Below are positions 1-11,300 of a stretch of 64,000 bases of DNA, piece after piece. Origin of the DNA: Limnomonas spitsbergensis (Eukaryota > Chlorophyta > Chlorophyceae > Chlamydomonadales). The position numbers and the translations under genes are program-made. The first letter of the stretch is position 1. Every line of letters starts with the position of its first letter. The notes under the pieces are model-generated. The model was not told where the DNA came from, ran no database searches, and worked only from the letters and a program-made list of their open reading frames with translations. The DNA lies in the NCBI GenBank assembly GCA_037349105.1, contig JAYJMM010000112.1, forward strand, positions 1,240,001 through 1,304,000, read 5' to 3'.

Positions 1-1813
1 CTGTGCTGCCCCTGTATTGGTAGTTTGTGCCAGCAGGCGGGCAGCGAGAGGATGTGTTGCCCAAGACAGGAGGAGGATCAGCAGAACACCTGCCCAGAAC
101 CCCAACCGGCTATGTCGAGCAACTGCTCTCCAGTTGAGAAGAAGCATGTGACCAGTATTGCGGATAAGGGGTAAAGCACCTTACATTAATTTGATACTAT
201 TACGGACTTGCGCTCTGTCGGAGCGAGAGGGGTGCAGACCTGTCGACAGTTTGAGAGGGAGCAGTGTTGCACGAGGGTGAGAACGTACCCGGAGGTGACT
301 GATCACGGCTGCGCCCGTGTTGTGCACGATCGGTCGAGCGGAATGCGGAACCTCGCATGGAACCAAGGCAACACCACGCTACACGCTTTGGACTGCCAAC
401 TGCGAGTCCGGGGCCATGGGACATGTATTAATCGTATCGAAGTGGCGTTGCTACTTGTGAAATGCGGGACAGACTTTTCGCCGAACCAAGCGTATTTTCC
501 GTATTCCCCCCATTCTGTACGGGGTCAGAGTAGGCAGATTTAGTGGGGCTAACCCGATTTGGAGGGGAAAAGCTAATTTATGGTGTATATCTTTATTTCA
601 AATACGAAAGGGCTAATATCGACAAGGTTTTACCTCGTTTAAGCAATTTGCTAGATTGCGCCCTTGTATGGAAGGTGGCCTACCGCCTATGCGGTGGACC
701 AGTGCGTGCTTGACCTTGGCCATGCAAAGCGTTGTGGGGGATCACCCTAACCTTTTCCCCCCATCTAGGATGCGTCAGTTTTTCTCCTACAAGGATTGAG
801 TACCCACCTTCTGGACAGGGGTAAATCCCAAATCCACATGAAGAGGAAACAACAATGGCCCAGATCCAGCATTACCAAGGTCATGTCCCTTCCCACTGGA
901 GTCACCCAAGCGATTGGTAAAACCTTTCAGCGTGAAATGCCGTAGCTGGTCGTGAGGGAATTCGCAAAATATTACTGAGGCACCGTTGAGTGATTGATCC
1001 ACAATTGCAATGACACGGGGAGGAATGTGCGTATCTCTCCTGCATGGGGCTATGGGCATGGAGGTCTTATCGCCTTTACCTCGAAATCTGTTAAACATCA
1101 CAAAGGATTGGAGACCGCACGTAGTGCTAACTACTTACCGACCCAGGTCAAGAATGACCCAGACATATCAAGCATCCCATACTTGGGTCACTGGAACCAT
1201 TGGTGGCTCCACTGCCTGTACCCCAAGTTCTAAACAATTCGAATTGTCAATTCAGGAGTTGAACCCGCCACACGTTATTCTCTACCCCCTCCTAGAACGC
1301 CGGGTTCCATCTCATGTTCCTGCCCCCTCTCACAGGAGGATGGCATGGCTGCACCATGGCCCAGGCTGTGCATGTCAGCTGGACTTGAGCCTAGTCATTC
1401 CCTACCAGCCCCTCGCAGCCAAGCGTCCAGCGGGTATGCACTGTTTAAAGAATAGTAAATTAGTAACCCTTCACCTTCCGGCACCTGGCGGGTACAATTG
1501 TATAAAGTCGTAAGTGATGGCATCCCAAAACCTCTGCTAAAAAAGTTGCATCTCTTGGTAATGTGAGTGATCAATGATGGAGACATCAGTACATACTACT
1601 GGCCACAGTATGACAGTACTGCTACCAGTAGTCTACATTTATGTACAGGCCGCCCGGGTGAGTGTTCAGGCCTGGCCATTAACACAAAACCTGGGAATTC
1701 TTAGATTCTGCTCGTTCTCATGTCAAAACAAGTTTTGCGACTTCACAGCAAGCACTAACAAGGAAGGAGTAGCAGCGCACAATAATGAAGATATTGCACG
1801 TCAGGCCATCGCT
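1..1813. other. no supported gene
   Basis: Only short open frames with no recognisable motif are visible here, on either strand. No pair of frames joined convincingly across splice sites. The right part probably includes the 3' untranslated region and flank of the minus-strand gene whose stop codon is at 1814. Confidence 0.5.
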
Positions 1814-3424
1814 CTAGAAATCCTCCAAGTCCTTGTCTTCCTCCTGGTCTAGCAGCTTCTCCTTAAGGCTCAGCTGACGCCCACCAGAACCAGAGCCCCG
1901 CTGAATAGCGCCACACCGCCCAGCCGTCGCCTCCCCGGAAGCGTGTGGCTGCTGCCGCGGCCGCTCAGCAGCACCCGGGCCACTTCCCACCGGTTTCGAC
2001 GCCACCGCCGTTGAGCTGCAAATGCGCTGAGGGACAGGCGGAGTTGCGCTTGAAACCCTCCCTGGCCCTGCACCAGTGCGGACCGCGGGTGCTTGGCTCA
2101 GTCCTGAAAACAGATCCAGGAAGCCGCAGTCCCCCGCTGCACCTCCCATATCCCCCTCCGTACAACCCTGAGACTGGGTCACGCCACGCTCTCCGTCCAA
2201 TCTAGGCGCCGCGATCCCCGTAGGCATACCTAGCCTGTGCCCTGGCCCTGGGTGCAGCTTCGACTGTCTCGGCATCTGCAGAGATGCAGGTAGGGGGGGC
2301 TTGGCACACAGGCGGGCAGCTTCCCTGGCCATGGTAGATTCAGAGGGCAGTGGCAGATTCGCAGGCCGGAGCAGGGGCCGCTGGGTGCCTGAGGTAGCGG
2401 CCGCTTTGATGACTGCAGCGGGGGCTGTAGGGGCTCCTTTCCCCACAGCTTTTTGCGGCTTTTGCTCCAACCTGGAATGGACCATTGGAGGACCCAGCAG
2501 GTCAAAGGATGGCAGCTTTTCTGCATCTTCCTCATCCTCTTCTTCCTCCTGCTCATGGCACTGCCAGCCGGTTGCCCGCCCCGCACCCTGATCAAGGGCT
2601 TCCGAGCCCTGCCTCTCTGACCCCAGCTGACCGGCAGGTCGAGGGGGGGCATCAAGGGGCAGCCACGGCGGTACAGTGGGTTTTGGGGGCTGTCCATGCG
2701 CTGGCTGCGTCTGGCATTCCAAGCGAGGATCAGCTATGTTCAAATGTCTGTCAATACTGGCTGGTCCTTGGTCCCGGCTGCTGCCCCCCGCCTGATCCAT
2801 CCCTCTAGAAGAAGTGGCCTGCATTGCAACCTGAGCAAGCTGGGTTGAGGCACCTTGGGTGAAGGGACCTGCATGCCCTCGACTGCACCTCGGCTGACCT
2901 TGGCTGGCTCTTGTGTGCTGCTGCTGCTGTTGCTGGCTACGGTTCGGCTGCTGATCCTGCTGCTGCGGCTGCGGCGGCTCTCCGCGTTCAGGCATCAAAA
3001 TCTGGTCCAATTCCATGTCAGCGTCATCATCAGCCCACCACGAGCCGCCGTTGTTGCCAGAGAGCGCAGGTCCACCCTGTGCGCTGCGCTGCGAAGGCCG
3101 AGGTTCATTACCTAAGTCTGCTTCTGCTTCTGCTGCTTCTGGGTTGCGACTGACGCGCCCAACTGATCTGTGCACACCGGAGTCGGTCAGAGGCATGCGG
3201 GGCCGCCCATTGACTTCCCCCCCGTGCATGCCTGCCGCATTGCTGCCCTGGCTCTGGCTCGGTTTGGGCGGACACAGACGCAGCGCCTTGGCTGCCGGGG
3301 GTTCCATCGGGAGCGGGGCGGCGCGCTTGGCTGGGACTGGTGGAGGGAAAACCTGCAGGTTGTTCAAACATTGATGAGTGGGCGCTGCCAAGGGAGGGGA
3401 GATCGTAGATGTGCTGACGTGCAA
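1814..3424 (-). CDS. Unrecognised low-complexity protein, large 3' exon (5' end unresolved)
   Basis: A frame of about 536 codons stays open on the minus strand up to a stop at 1814, far longer than chance in this GC-moderate DNA. The protein is rich in Pro, Ser, Gln and Ala. It has polyglutamine-type runs near residues 150-170, an acidic patch (WWADDDADMELDQIL) near residue 130, a second acidic run (EQEEEEDEEDAEKLPSFDLL) near residue 300, and a charged tail ending KEKLLDQEEDKDLEDF. No folded domain is recognised. The first codon of the open stretch is not ATG and the frame stays open upstream to about 3462, so this is probably the last exon of a spliced gene. A CAG acceptor just before the residues VFPPPVPAKR (near 3350) is a plausible exon start. 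The composition suggests a disordered nuclear or scaffold protein, but that is inference. Function unknown. Confidence 0.55.
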   Translation of the reverse strand: MHVSTSTISPPLAAPTHQCLNNLQVFPPPVPAKRAAPLPMEPPAAKALRLCPPKPSQSQGSNAAGMHGGEVNGRPRMPLTDSGVHRSVGRVSRNPEAAEAEADLGNEPRPSQRSAQGGPALSGNNGGSWWADDDADMELDQILMPERGEPPQPQQQDQQPNRSQQQQQQHTRASQGQPRCSRGHAGPFTQGASTQLAQVAMQATSSRGMDQAGGSSRDQGPASIDRHLNIADPRLECQTQPAHGQPPKPTVPPWLPLDAPPRPAGQLGSERQGSEALDQGAGRATGWQCHEQEEEEDEEDAEKLPSFDLLGPPMVHSRLEQKPQKAVGKGAPTAPAAVIKAAATSGTQRPLLRPANLPLPSESTMAREAARLCAKPPLPASLQMPRQSKLHPGPGHRLGMPTGIAAPRLDGERGVTQSQGCTEGDMGGAAGDCGFLDLFSGLSQAPAVRTGAGPGRVSSATPPVPQRICSSTAVASKPVGSGPGAAERPRQQPHASGEATAGRCGAIQRGSGSGGRQLSLKEKLLDQEEDKDLEDF

Positions 3425-3801
3425 ATAGCTTTTCGGACTTGGATGTAGCGGCGAAAAAGACTAATCAAACCATCTGGTAGCTGGCTCCTTACTTCCCTCC
3501 CAAGTTTCCCCCAGGATAGCTGGAGCCTGATTCAGTTTATCGAGTAAAGCGAATGGTTAGGGCTCCTGGAGATCGGTTGCCAGGAAAGTGAGAGTTTGAA
3601 CTGTGGCAGGAGACTGATCAAGGGTGCAGCCTACAAGACAGGACTCGCCTCCTCACATTTTGCTGCTATTAACGAGAGATATTAGGATGCAGCCTATAAG
3701 GCAGGGCTCACTTCTTCAATCATGGGCTGCTATTTATGAGATTTGCATGCACATGCTTTGCTGGGATTTCGCTGGCTTATGAGCCACTACTAAATTTATG
3801 A

Positions 3802-3968
3802 TGGTTCAGCTACAACTCAGCTACATTATGGATTCATAGCCCATGGCCGTGGAAGCCTAGTGCAGCAAGCCCTGCTGCTTGGACCACAGGCCAAAGGCTG
3901 GTACTGGTTCTGTGATTTTGTCCCCATCAGCCCATTGGTGGCCACCCAGCGGCTTACCCATGGCAGTC
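3802..3968 (+). repeat. Dispersed repeat family A, copy
   Basis: Family A reads, in forward orientation: TTCAGCTACA repeated once or twice, a palindromic GGCC-rich block, CAGCAAGCCCTGCTGCTTGG, a second block related to GGCCGGTCAAGGTTTGGTC, and AGTGGTGGCC near the end. This copy has both ends. Well-preserved copies start AGTGCTTCAG and end CTGGAGCGCACT, which are imperfect inverted ends, so a non-autonomous DNA transposon is likely. No coding capacity. Confidence 0.7.
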
Positions 3969-4018
3969 TAACACACATATGTATGTATATGTATAACTGT
4001 CAGCAGGAGGCATTTCAC

Positions 4019-4105
4019 AGGAAGCCCCCTTTCTAGCATAAAGCATGAAACAGGAAGCACCCTTTCTAGCAGAAAGCATGAAACAGGAAGCATCGCAGCC
4101 AGCAA
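4019..4105 (+). repeat. short tandem repeat, about 36-bp unit
   Basis: Two to three imperfect copies of a unit containing AAGCATGAAACAGGAAGC and CCCTTTCTAGCA follow each other directly. No gene overlaps. Confidence 0.75.
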
Positions 4106-7100
4106 GAAGCATCACACACATGGTACCTGCAGGACATTGTCTGCGGTTATGCACAGGCAGCTGGAAGAACGACGTTGTGCAAACACGGAGACCTGCGTGG
4201 AGGTGGGAAATAGCTGTTTGGTCATGAGGGGCGACGAAACAATGGGGGACGATTTCAAATACCGTAAATTTGAACTGCCTTCCCTCGGGTACAAAATTTC
4301 AGTTCTTTTAACGCCAACCTCGGGGCAAAGTCAGTTGTTTAATGCTGCCCTCAGGGCTGGTTTTGTTTGCGTTGGGGGAATGGCGCCCCACGCTCGAAAT
4401 AATGAATATTTAATTATCCTTCAGACACATCCCTCACCCCCAAACAACGTTCAATATGAGGGAAGGCTATTCGAATCTACGGTAGCCAACAGTTAGGGCA
4501 TATGATATTTCAGTTTGACAGAAATAGTTAACCAGCAACTTCGTTGGATATTTTCAAGTACATACCAGCCCACACCAGTGAGGGTATAGCGTTAGGGCAA
4601 TCTGACAGTCTGACATTTACTATGAAGCCAGCAAGGGGACCTAGGAGATGCGATTTGAAAGGCTGCACTGGATTGAAAATACCTGCTGCAGCACCAGGGT
4701 GGCCCCGACAGAAAACGAGGGCTCTTCAGCGATGACTGCGCGGTGGACCGCTGCGTTAATTTCCCCGGAGGGATCCTGCAGGCGCATGGTACCATGGTGA
4801 ACCAACCCATCACCGAGGCATTCAATACCAGCAGTGATATATATCAAAATTTGATTGATGCAGTGCTGGATACATGCCATAAGTTTGAACGTCTCATTTA
4901 GGCGTTTCATTGCAAAATCGTCAAGGCAGCCCATAAGCCTACCAAGAGGAGGGCAAAGACGTCGCCTGCTGGAGTGGCAGTCATGCAGCCAACTACAGCG
5001 ACAAGCTTAGGTATTTTCTGAAACGGCATCTGGTGCGCTTGCTGAATGTTGTTGGCTAGGAGGGGATGTACAGCTGAGATAAAAAATTCAAAACAATGTT
5101 CAAGATACAGTGCGCATACAATTGAAGGTTTGCGCACTGAAGTACCGGTACATGAAATTGCAGTGACTGCCAGTTTGAGGTCACTGAAGTCATAATCCAA
5201 TTAGTGACAATTTCCAGCTCTTCACTCACTGGTGTCCAGAGGTATAGCCAGGCTGTGAAGTGCATGCTGCCATAGCTTCGGATCCAGCCTCAGCTTTGAG
5301 GGCTGGTCAGCCTGAATACCAACCCTGTCACAGTCCAAGAGATGATCCGCCGTACCACCAGCTGGTCCTGGAATGATCCTTTGCATGTTAGAAATGCTTG
5401 CCCTATATGGCCCTCATGAGCTGAAATGTCTCCAGCTGACACGATATGAATCCCTAGTATGAACGGTTTGATTCGCTCGATCTTCGCCTCGTGCTTGTCT
5501 ACTCAATGGACACGCGCAACTGTAATGACTTTTGGGTGCTAAACATCTTCCCCTCAGCCTTTCATGTTGTCCAAGGTTGTACGGCTGTCTGCTTGAGCCC
5601 GTACTGGGTGCATCGAGGATTCGAGGTTTGCTTCTAGAAGGAGGTGCTATATGCCACATAGCATCATATCACAGCTTTCAGAACTCACATTTCCCCTCAC
5701 TAGTTCTTTCCATTGTCATTGGTCACCATCGCGCGTTCCCGAGACGCGACAAGAAAGAAAGCGAGGAAGAGATTACAATGCAACCAACGAACCTCATAGA
5801 CTGCCTCCAAATTTGAACCGACGGCAACGACAACTCGAACGACCCATTAGTTCATCATCATATTTCTAAGAGGATCAAGCTTCACCATTGTCGCTCGCCG
5901 GGTAAAACATTTGAATCATATCTGACAGCCATGCCATGAGCCTGTAGCCGAGGGTGAGGCGGCGCTCGGCAGTGGATCGTCATTGCCCGGATGGTCCATT
6001 AGGCTGTGGGCAGCTGCAGGCAAGAAGGTGGTATGCAGACGGCTTGCGTCCAAGGAGGACATGTTCAGGAGTAGCACCAGCAGCAGCTGCATAGGAAATT
6101 GTTACACCTCAAGCAGATGGCTGAGCAGCCGGTGCCGGGCTGCTAAGTTGGAAGACAAGCTATGGAGTCTCGTCCTTGCTTCCTCTGCTCAAAACGGGCG
6201 GAAGAGCTCCACAAGTGCTCTACAAAGCAAACAGCCTTTGGATCTAACAGCATGAGACAGACAGGCATGCAGCGAGCCCTGCCTAGTACTTATCTTGCAT
6301 CCTGGACTGCTACTCCGACAGTAGGTCCCAAGCTTCCGCACAAGGCTGACTATTAACCTCACCGCCTGGATCCATGCATAGATCTCTGGATCCACTGATG
6401 CAGCGCGTAACTCCCGATCAGACCACAGCGAGTGTTGCGCAGCCTCTTTTCCGCCCATCCAGACAGTTGAGCGCCAGCGCGGCCAAGCCTTTGAGGGCAG
6501 GGTCCAGATAAAGGGTTGACAAAATCAACCCAGGTCCTCAACAAGGCTCTCCCCTGAAGACCTCAAGTCATCCGCTTTAGGCTCCTTCTATCTCCCCATG
6601 CGCACTGACCTCAAAATAGCGTTCGTGCACTTTGCCATCAACGGAGGTGATGAGACAGAGGGACTGTTGTTCCCATCTGGGATCCATATTTATTTAATAC
6701 ATTTAAGTCTTTAGGGTGCAGAATGGTGCACCCCGGGATCTGCATCCAACAAAAGAATGCAAGCATTCACATCAAGGGCAAGAGTGTTAAGGAAAGAAAA
6801 AGACGTGCACAGCCACAAAAAATGGGCAAATGGGGACCACCGACAAAAGGAGCATAAAGAACAGGGCGCTCAATAACTTACGAGAAGAATATCAGGACCC
6901 CAAGCCTTACGGCGGTGGTGTGTCCCAATACAAAACATGATTATGCAATACAGACGATTGGTTAAAGGCTTGAGATACAGTGCACGGTACCGCTGTGGTC
7001 AAATGAGTTTGCATGCATTTCTTTGCATCTCTTTAATCCTCATGCAGTCGTGTATCATGAATCCACCCATGTCCACCCAATCCGACCACATGTCTGAAGT

Positions 7101-7693
7101 TCGACCATCTCCTGAAGTGATTTTCCTCTCCCACATGGTTATGTTCACAATTTGACTGCCTGCCAAGCCCTCTGTCCATAATCTTAGTCAAACACCATAA
7201 TTAATTTATTTGTCACGCTAGGGGCACATTTGAATTCAAAATGTGATGCACGTGAACTTGCAGTGCTGCCCACATTTCTGACCTGGATTCTCCTATATAA
7301 TACCGGTGCACAGGTCATATGATCTCGTTCCCAAAAGTAAGGAGCGCTGCACAGCCTCCGCGGACAAAAGAGAGTTGGAGGGAGAAGAGGAGAATTTTAG
7401 GACATAGTGGTGGTAATAGAGTGTGCAACGGCAGAGCAAATTCTCAGCAAGCAGTCGGATTGACACTGAGGACGCAGCGGAGTGTCCAGTCTCGCTTTCT
7501 CCCTGGGTACAAATTGCTGGCCAATGCAGGCCGCAATCAAGACGCCTGGTGCCTCAATTCCTGCCAGTACTGCTTCGGAAGACCAAAGGCCAGATCTGTC
7601 CAATCAGATCTGCTCGAAATCCAAGCGGCCACCTCAGGCTACAACGCGGACTTGTCACCTCACCACATATCCATGGACTGGCTCTTCTAGCTA

Positions 7694-8056
7694 GCCAATG
7701 GGTTGAAGACCTGCGTGCACAGCCAGGCTCGGTCATTGAATGCTACGGAGATACCTCACCTAAAACCTACCATCCTGGTGCGCACAAACACTGACACCAT
7801 TGGGTACAGAATAGGCTAGTAATCAACTCGTAACAGGGTCTGCAGCCTCTGCACTATCTCAAGGAATAAAGGATACCGGTATGCATGGTAAGGCCAATGG
7901 GTTGAAGACCTGCGTGCACAGCCAGGCTCGGTCATGGAATGCTGCTGAGACACCTCACCTATTCATCCTGGTGCGCACAAGCAATGACAGCATGGTGCAC
8001 ACAATAGGCCATAACGGGGTCTGCACTACCTCAAAAAATAAAGGATACCGGTAGGG
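7694..8056 (+). repeat. direct tandem duplication, about 170-200 bp
   Basis: Positions about 7694-7885 and 7893-8056 are diverged copies. Both contain CCAATGGGTTGAAGACC, GCCAGGCTCGGTCAT, ATCCTGGTGCGCACAA and an ATAAAGGATACCGGTA end. The second copy has lost about 30 bases. Confidence 0.85.
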
Positions 8057-8302
8057 GGCAAGCATCAGAACCACTGTAACACGCAAGGGACTCATGCAAG
8101 GCGGCCAGGATGCGTAACCGGCGGATAATCTCGGCAATACTTTTGGGAATTTTGGGGGGGTCTACACCCAGTGCATTTCAGGGGTACTGGCAGGCCACCA
8201 GGGATGCATTACCCAAGGAAGAATGTATGCACATTGTGCACACAGCATCTACTGCGGCCCCTTAAATTCGTGTTTTTCTATACTGCAAACTCAATGACTC
8301 AC

Positions 8303-11300
8303 TCATAATGATCCCCAGATCCCCCCCTGGATGTTGGATTGCATAACCAATGCCTGGCATGCACTTCAGGTGCACAATAACGACGGTAGGAACTTACAAG
8401 CCATGTGAACGGCAGTATAATAGGCCATACAAACATAGGGCGAACATACCCCAGATAGAGTGGGGTATGCTTGCGATTTTTTTTATTCGTGGCATTGTGG
8501 GTGAGCACCCTGAGGGTGCAGGTCAGCAGTTGCTGCTGGGTGCCAGGGCTTGTTTATGGAAGTGCGACTGTGCGTGTCATTCCACCTTGGGCCGCCGAGC
8601 AGCCACTACCGGGCCTACGGGGACCAAATCTTGACCAAACTACGGTCTGTGGCCCAAACAACAGCTTGGTGCACCCAGCATTGCCGGCCATAGGCCATAC
8701 AGTATCTCATATGTAGCTGAATTTCCATGTCGTGAACATGGGTGGCGACCAGCCGTCCTGGCCGTTGCCCACTTACCGCATTGACTTCGTGGATCACGAC
8801 GTTGTTGGATGCCTGAACGTTCCCTAGAGTCATGTAAATGGAGCTGCTTGGGGCTTGCGTCAGCACGAACGTCACAGTCCTGGGATTGGACCTGTGAGTG
8901 GGGGGCCGCCGTACAGTAGGTGTACAACATCAGCCACGCGGGCATGGTTGCACCACAATTTATCACATCGAATGATTCGTCAGCGGGGCTGGGATGGGAA
9001 GCAACACTGACTATCTTACGGTGCTCCAGGCACCATTCAGCCCTATCGCTGCCTACGGCTGTGGAGGCCCGGAGCAGGAAGCCCTGCGGGTCAGGGTTTG
9101 GTCCCAAGTCGACCCCTGGTGTCAGCCCAACGGCCTGCTAAAATCTGAATGCCGTGGCAGGCGTGGGCTGACAGGACTCGTAATCTGTGATTAGTGAAGA
9201 GATTTGTTTTATTGGGCAGCAAAACTTGTTGGGTAGCAGCGCTGTTTACTCGAGGGTGCTTCAGCTACATTTCAGCTGCTTCACACTTCACAGCCTGTGG
9301 CTGTAGGGGCCTGGTGCAGGAAGCCCTGCTGCCTGGGCCACTGTCCGAAGGTCTTCCAAGGTTTGGCCACTTTGGCTCCAATCCGCCCAGTGGCGGCCTA
9401 GCGGAGTCCCACAGGTTCCCCAGTGCGAGCAAATTTCAACACTTATGGCCCCCCAAGAGTGTGAATACATGATCGAGAACAAAAAACCAGAAATTGTTGA
9501 CTTGTTCGTCAATGGAAGCTTCATAAACTGAGATTAGTTTCAGTTGGATGAGACCTTGTGAGGCTGGGCTTATATGTGTGGATAGTTTTTTGAGCCCCCA
9601 CCGTTTTGCATCTTTGACATTTTCAGTGCGCGCCAGACCACTTTCGACAGGCCGCAAGGCAGCCACCCCTGCGCCGATTGGGACCCGCCTAAAGCCAGTG
9701 GCCCATGGAGCGGCTCTTGCTGCACTAGGCGTCCACATTCTTCCACCGACTTGTAGCTAAATTGTAGCTGAAGCACTCCAAGATGAACAATGGCATACAC
9801 GCAACCCCAAGGATGTAAGGATTCCAGGAGTCCATGGCCTTGAATAAACACAAATAAATATGCACATTTTTAGGAGATGCTGCACGAGGCAAAACCTTAC
9901 TGGAGGTCGATAGTCAGGGTCGACATTGGCATCTCCGTGTTGACAATGAGCCCGTCAGTCAGGTCCTCCACGAAATATTGACGAGTCAGAAGATGCAGCT
10001 TCACCTACTCCAACAGCAATGACAGGGCAGGTGCGGATCAGTTTTTTGCTCTTTCGTGGCTTGGCCACAGTTCTGCTACATTCCAGCTACCTCCTGATAG
10101 TCCTGGCCTCCAGCCGGAGGCCCCATGCTCAGCAGGCTTGCTACTTGGGCCTTTGTCTGTTTGCTTGCCAAGGTTTCGGGCCATTATCAGCCAGAAGGCA
10201 GAGCCCAATTTGGTCATGGCAGCCAGAAGGCAGAGCCCAATTGGGCCATTGGCAGCCAGAAGGCAGAGCCCAATTTGGTCATTGGCAGCCAGAAGGCAGA
10301 GCCCAATTGGGCCATTGGCAGCCAGAAGGCAGAGCCCAATTGGGCCATTGGCAGCCAGAAGGCAGAGCCCAATTTGGCCGTTGGCAGCCAGAAGGCAGAG
10401 CCCAATTGGTCATTGGCAGCCAGAAGGCAGAGCCTAATTGGGCCATTGGCAGCCAGAAGGCAGAGCCCAATTTGGTCATTGGCAGCCAGAAGGCAGAGCC
10501 CAATTTGGTCATTGGCAGCCAGAAGGCAGAGCCCAATTTGGTCATTGGCAGCCAGAAGGCAGAGCCCAATCGGGTCATTGGCAGCCAGAAGGCAGAGCCC
10601 AATTGGGCCATTGGCAGCCAGAAGGCAGAGCCCAATTTGGTCATTGGCAGCCAGAAGGCAGAGCCCCAGAGGTTAACTCGTGGGTAAAACAAGGCACTGG
10701 TGTGGAAGTCACGTTTGTGGCTAGGCCAGAAGAGGGAGATTCCATGATTATCAAGCCAAATGTATGGCTTGTCGGTATGGACAGAGCTCCAACCAGCCAG
10801 GCATGACCCTAGTCACAGAAGCACAGCTTGCCTAGTTGCATGAGGGAGGAATGCAGGCAGCGGTAGATTCAAATTTGTTTTTCAACAGTTGGCTGGTGGG
10901 TGTGCCAAGAAGGTGCAGGGGGGGGGGGGCTGGGTACACCCCAGCAGACACGTAAAACAATGTGTTCCAGTCAGCACGGGTTTAAAAGTGCAAGCCGTAC
11001 CAACAAGTATCGTTTTGCTCTTATACCTCACCATGCTGTCCATAATGGTCCTGAACGTGGGGTCGATAGTGCCTGCCGTCAAGTCTGTGTTGAATCCCTG
11101 ACTGGCCAGCACCGCAAACCAATACGCAAGCACCTGCAGGAATACCAGAAAACACAACATGATGATGCAGGGGGTCCGTCCCTATCCGCCCCATCCGGAT
11201 GAGCTACCGGAATATGCGGTTCGAGGTGGACTGTGTCTGGGCTACGGATGTACAAAAATTACGGTGGCTGAAGCACAGCTACGTAATTCAGCCACCTTAT

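Larger units (their letters stand above)
3463..8302. other. intergenic region with repeats, no supported gene
   Basis: Several frames of 60-120 codons exist on both strands, for example around 4137-4496 (+) and 7319-7794 (+). None shows a known motif, splice partners or compositional bias. Repeats inside the region are listed separately. Part of it may hold upstream exons of the minus-strand gene at 1814-3424 or the 3' untranslated region of the FAS1 gene. Confidence 0.45.

Noticed and set aside
4137..4496. A 119-codon plus-strand frame
   Set aside because: No motif, no splice partners, no compositional bias; compatible with chance.
10019..10806. A 222-codon repetitive protein
   Set aside because: It is the 33-bp array plus part of a dispersed element, inside a FAS1 intron and with open frames on both strands.
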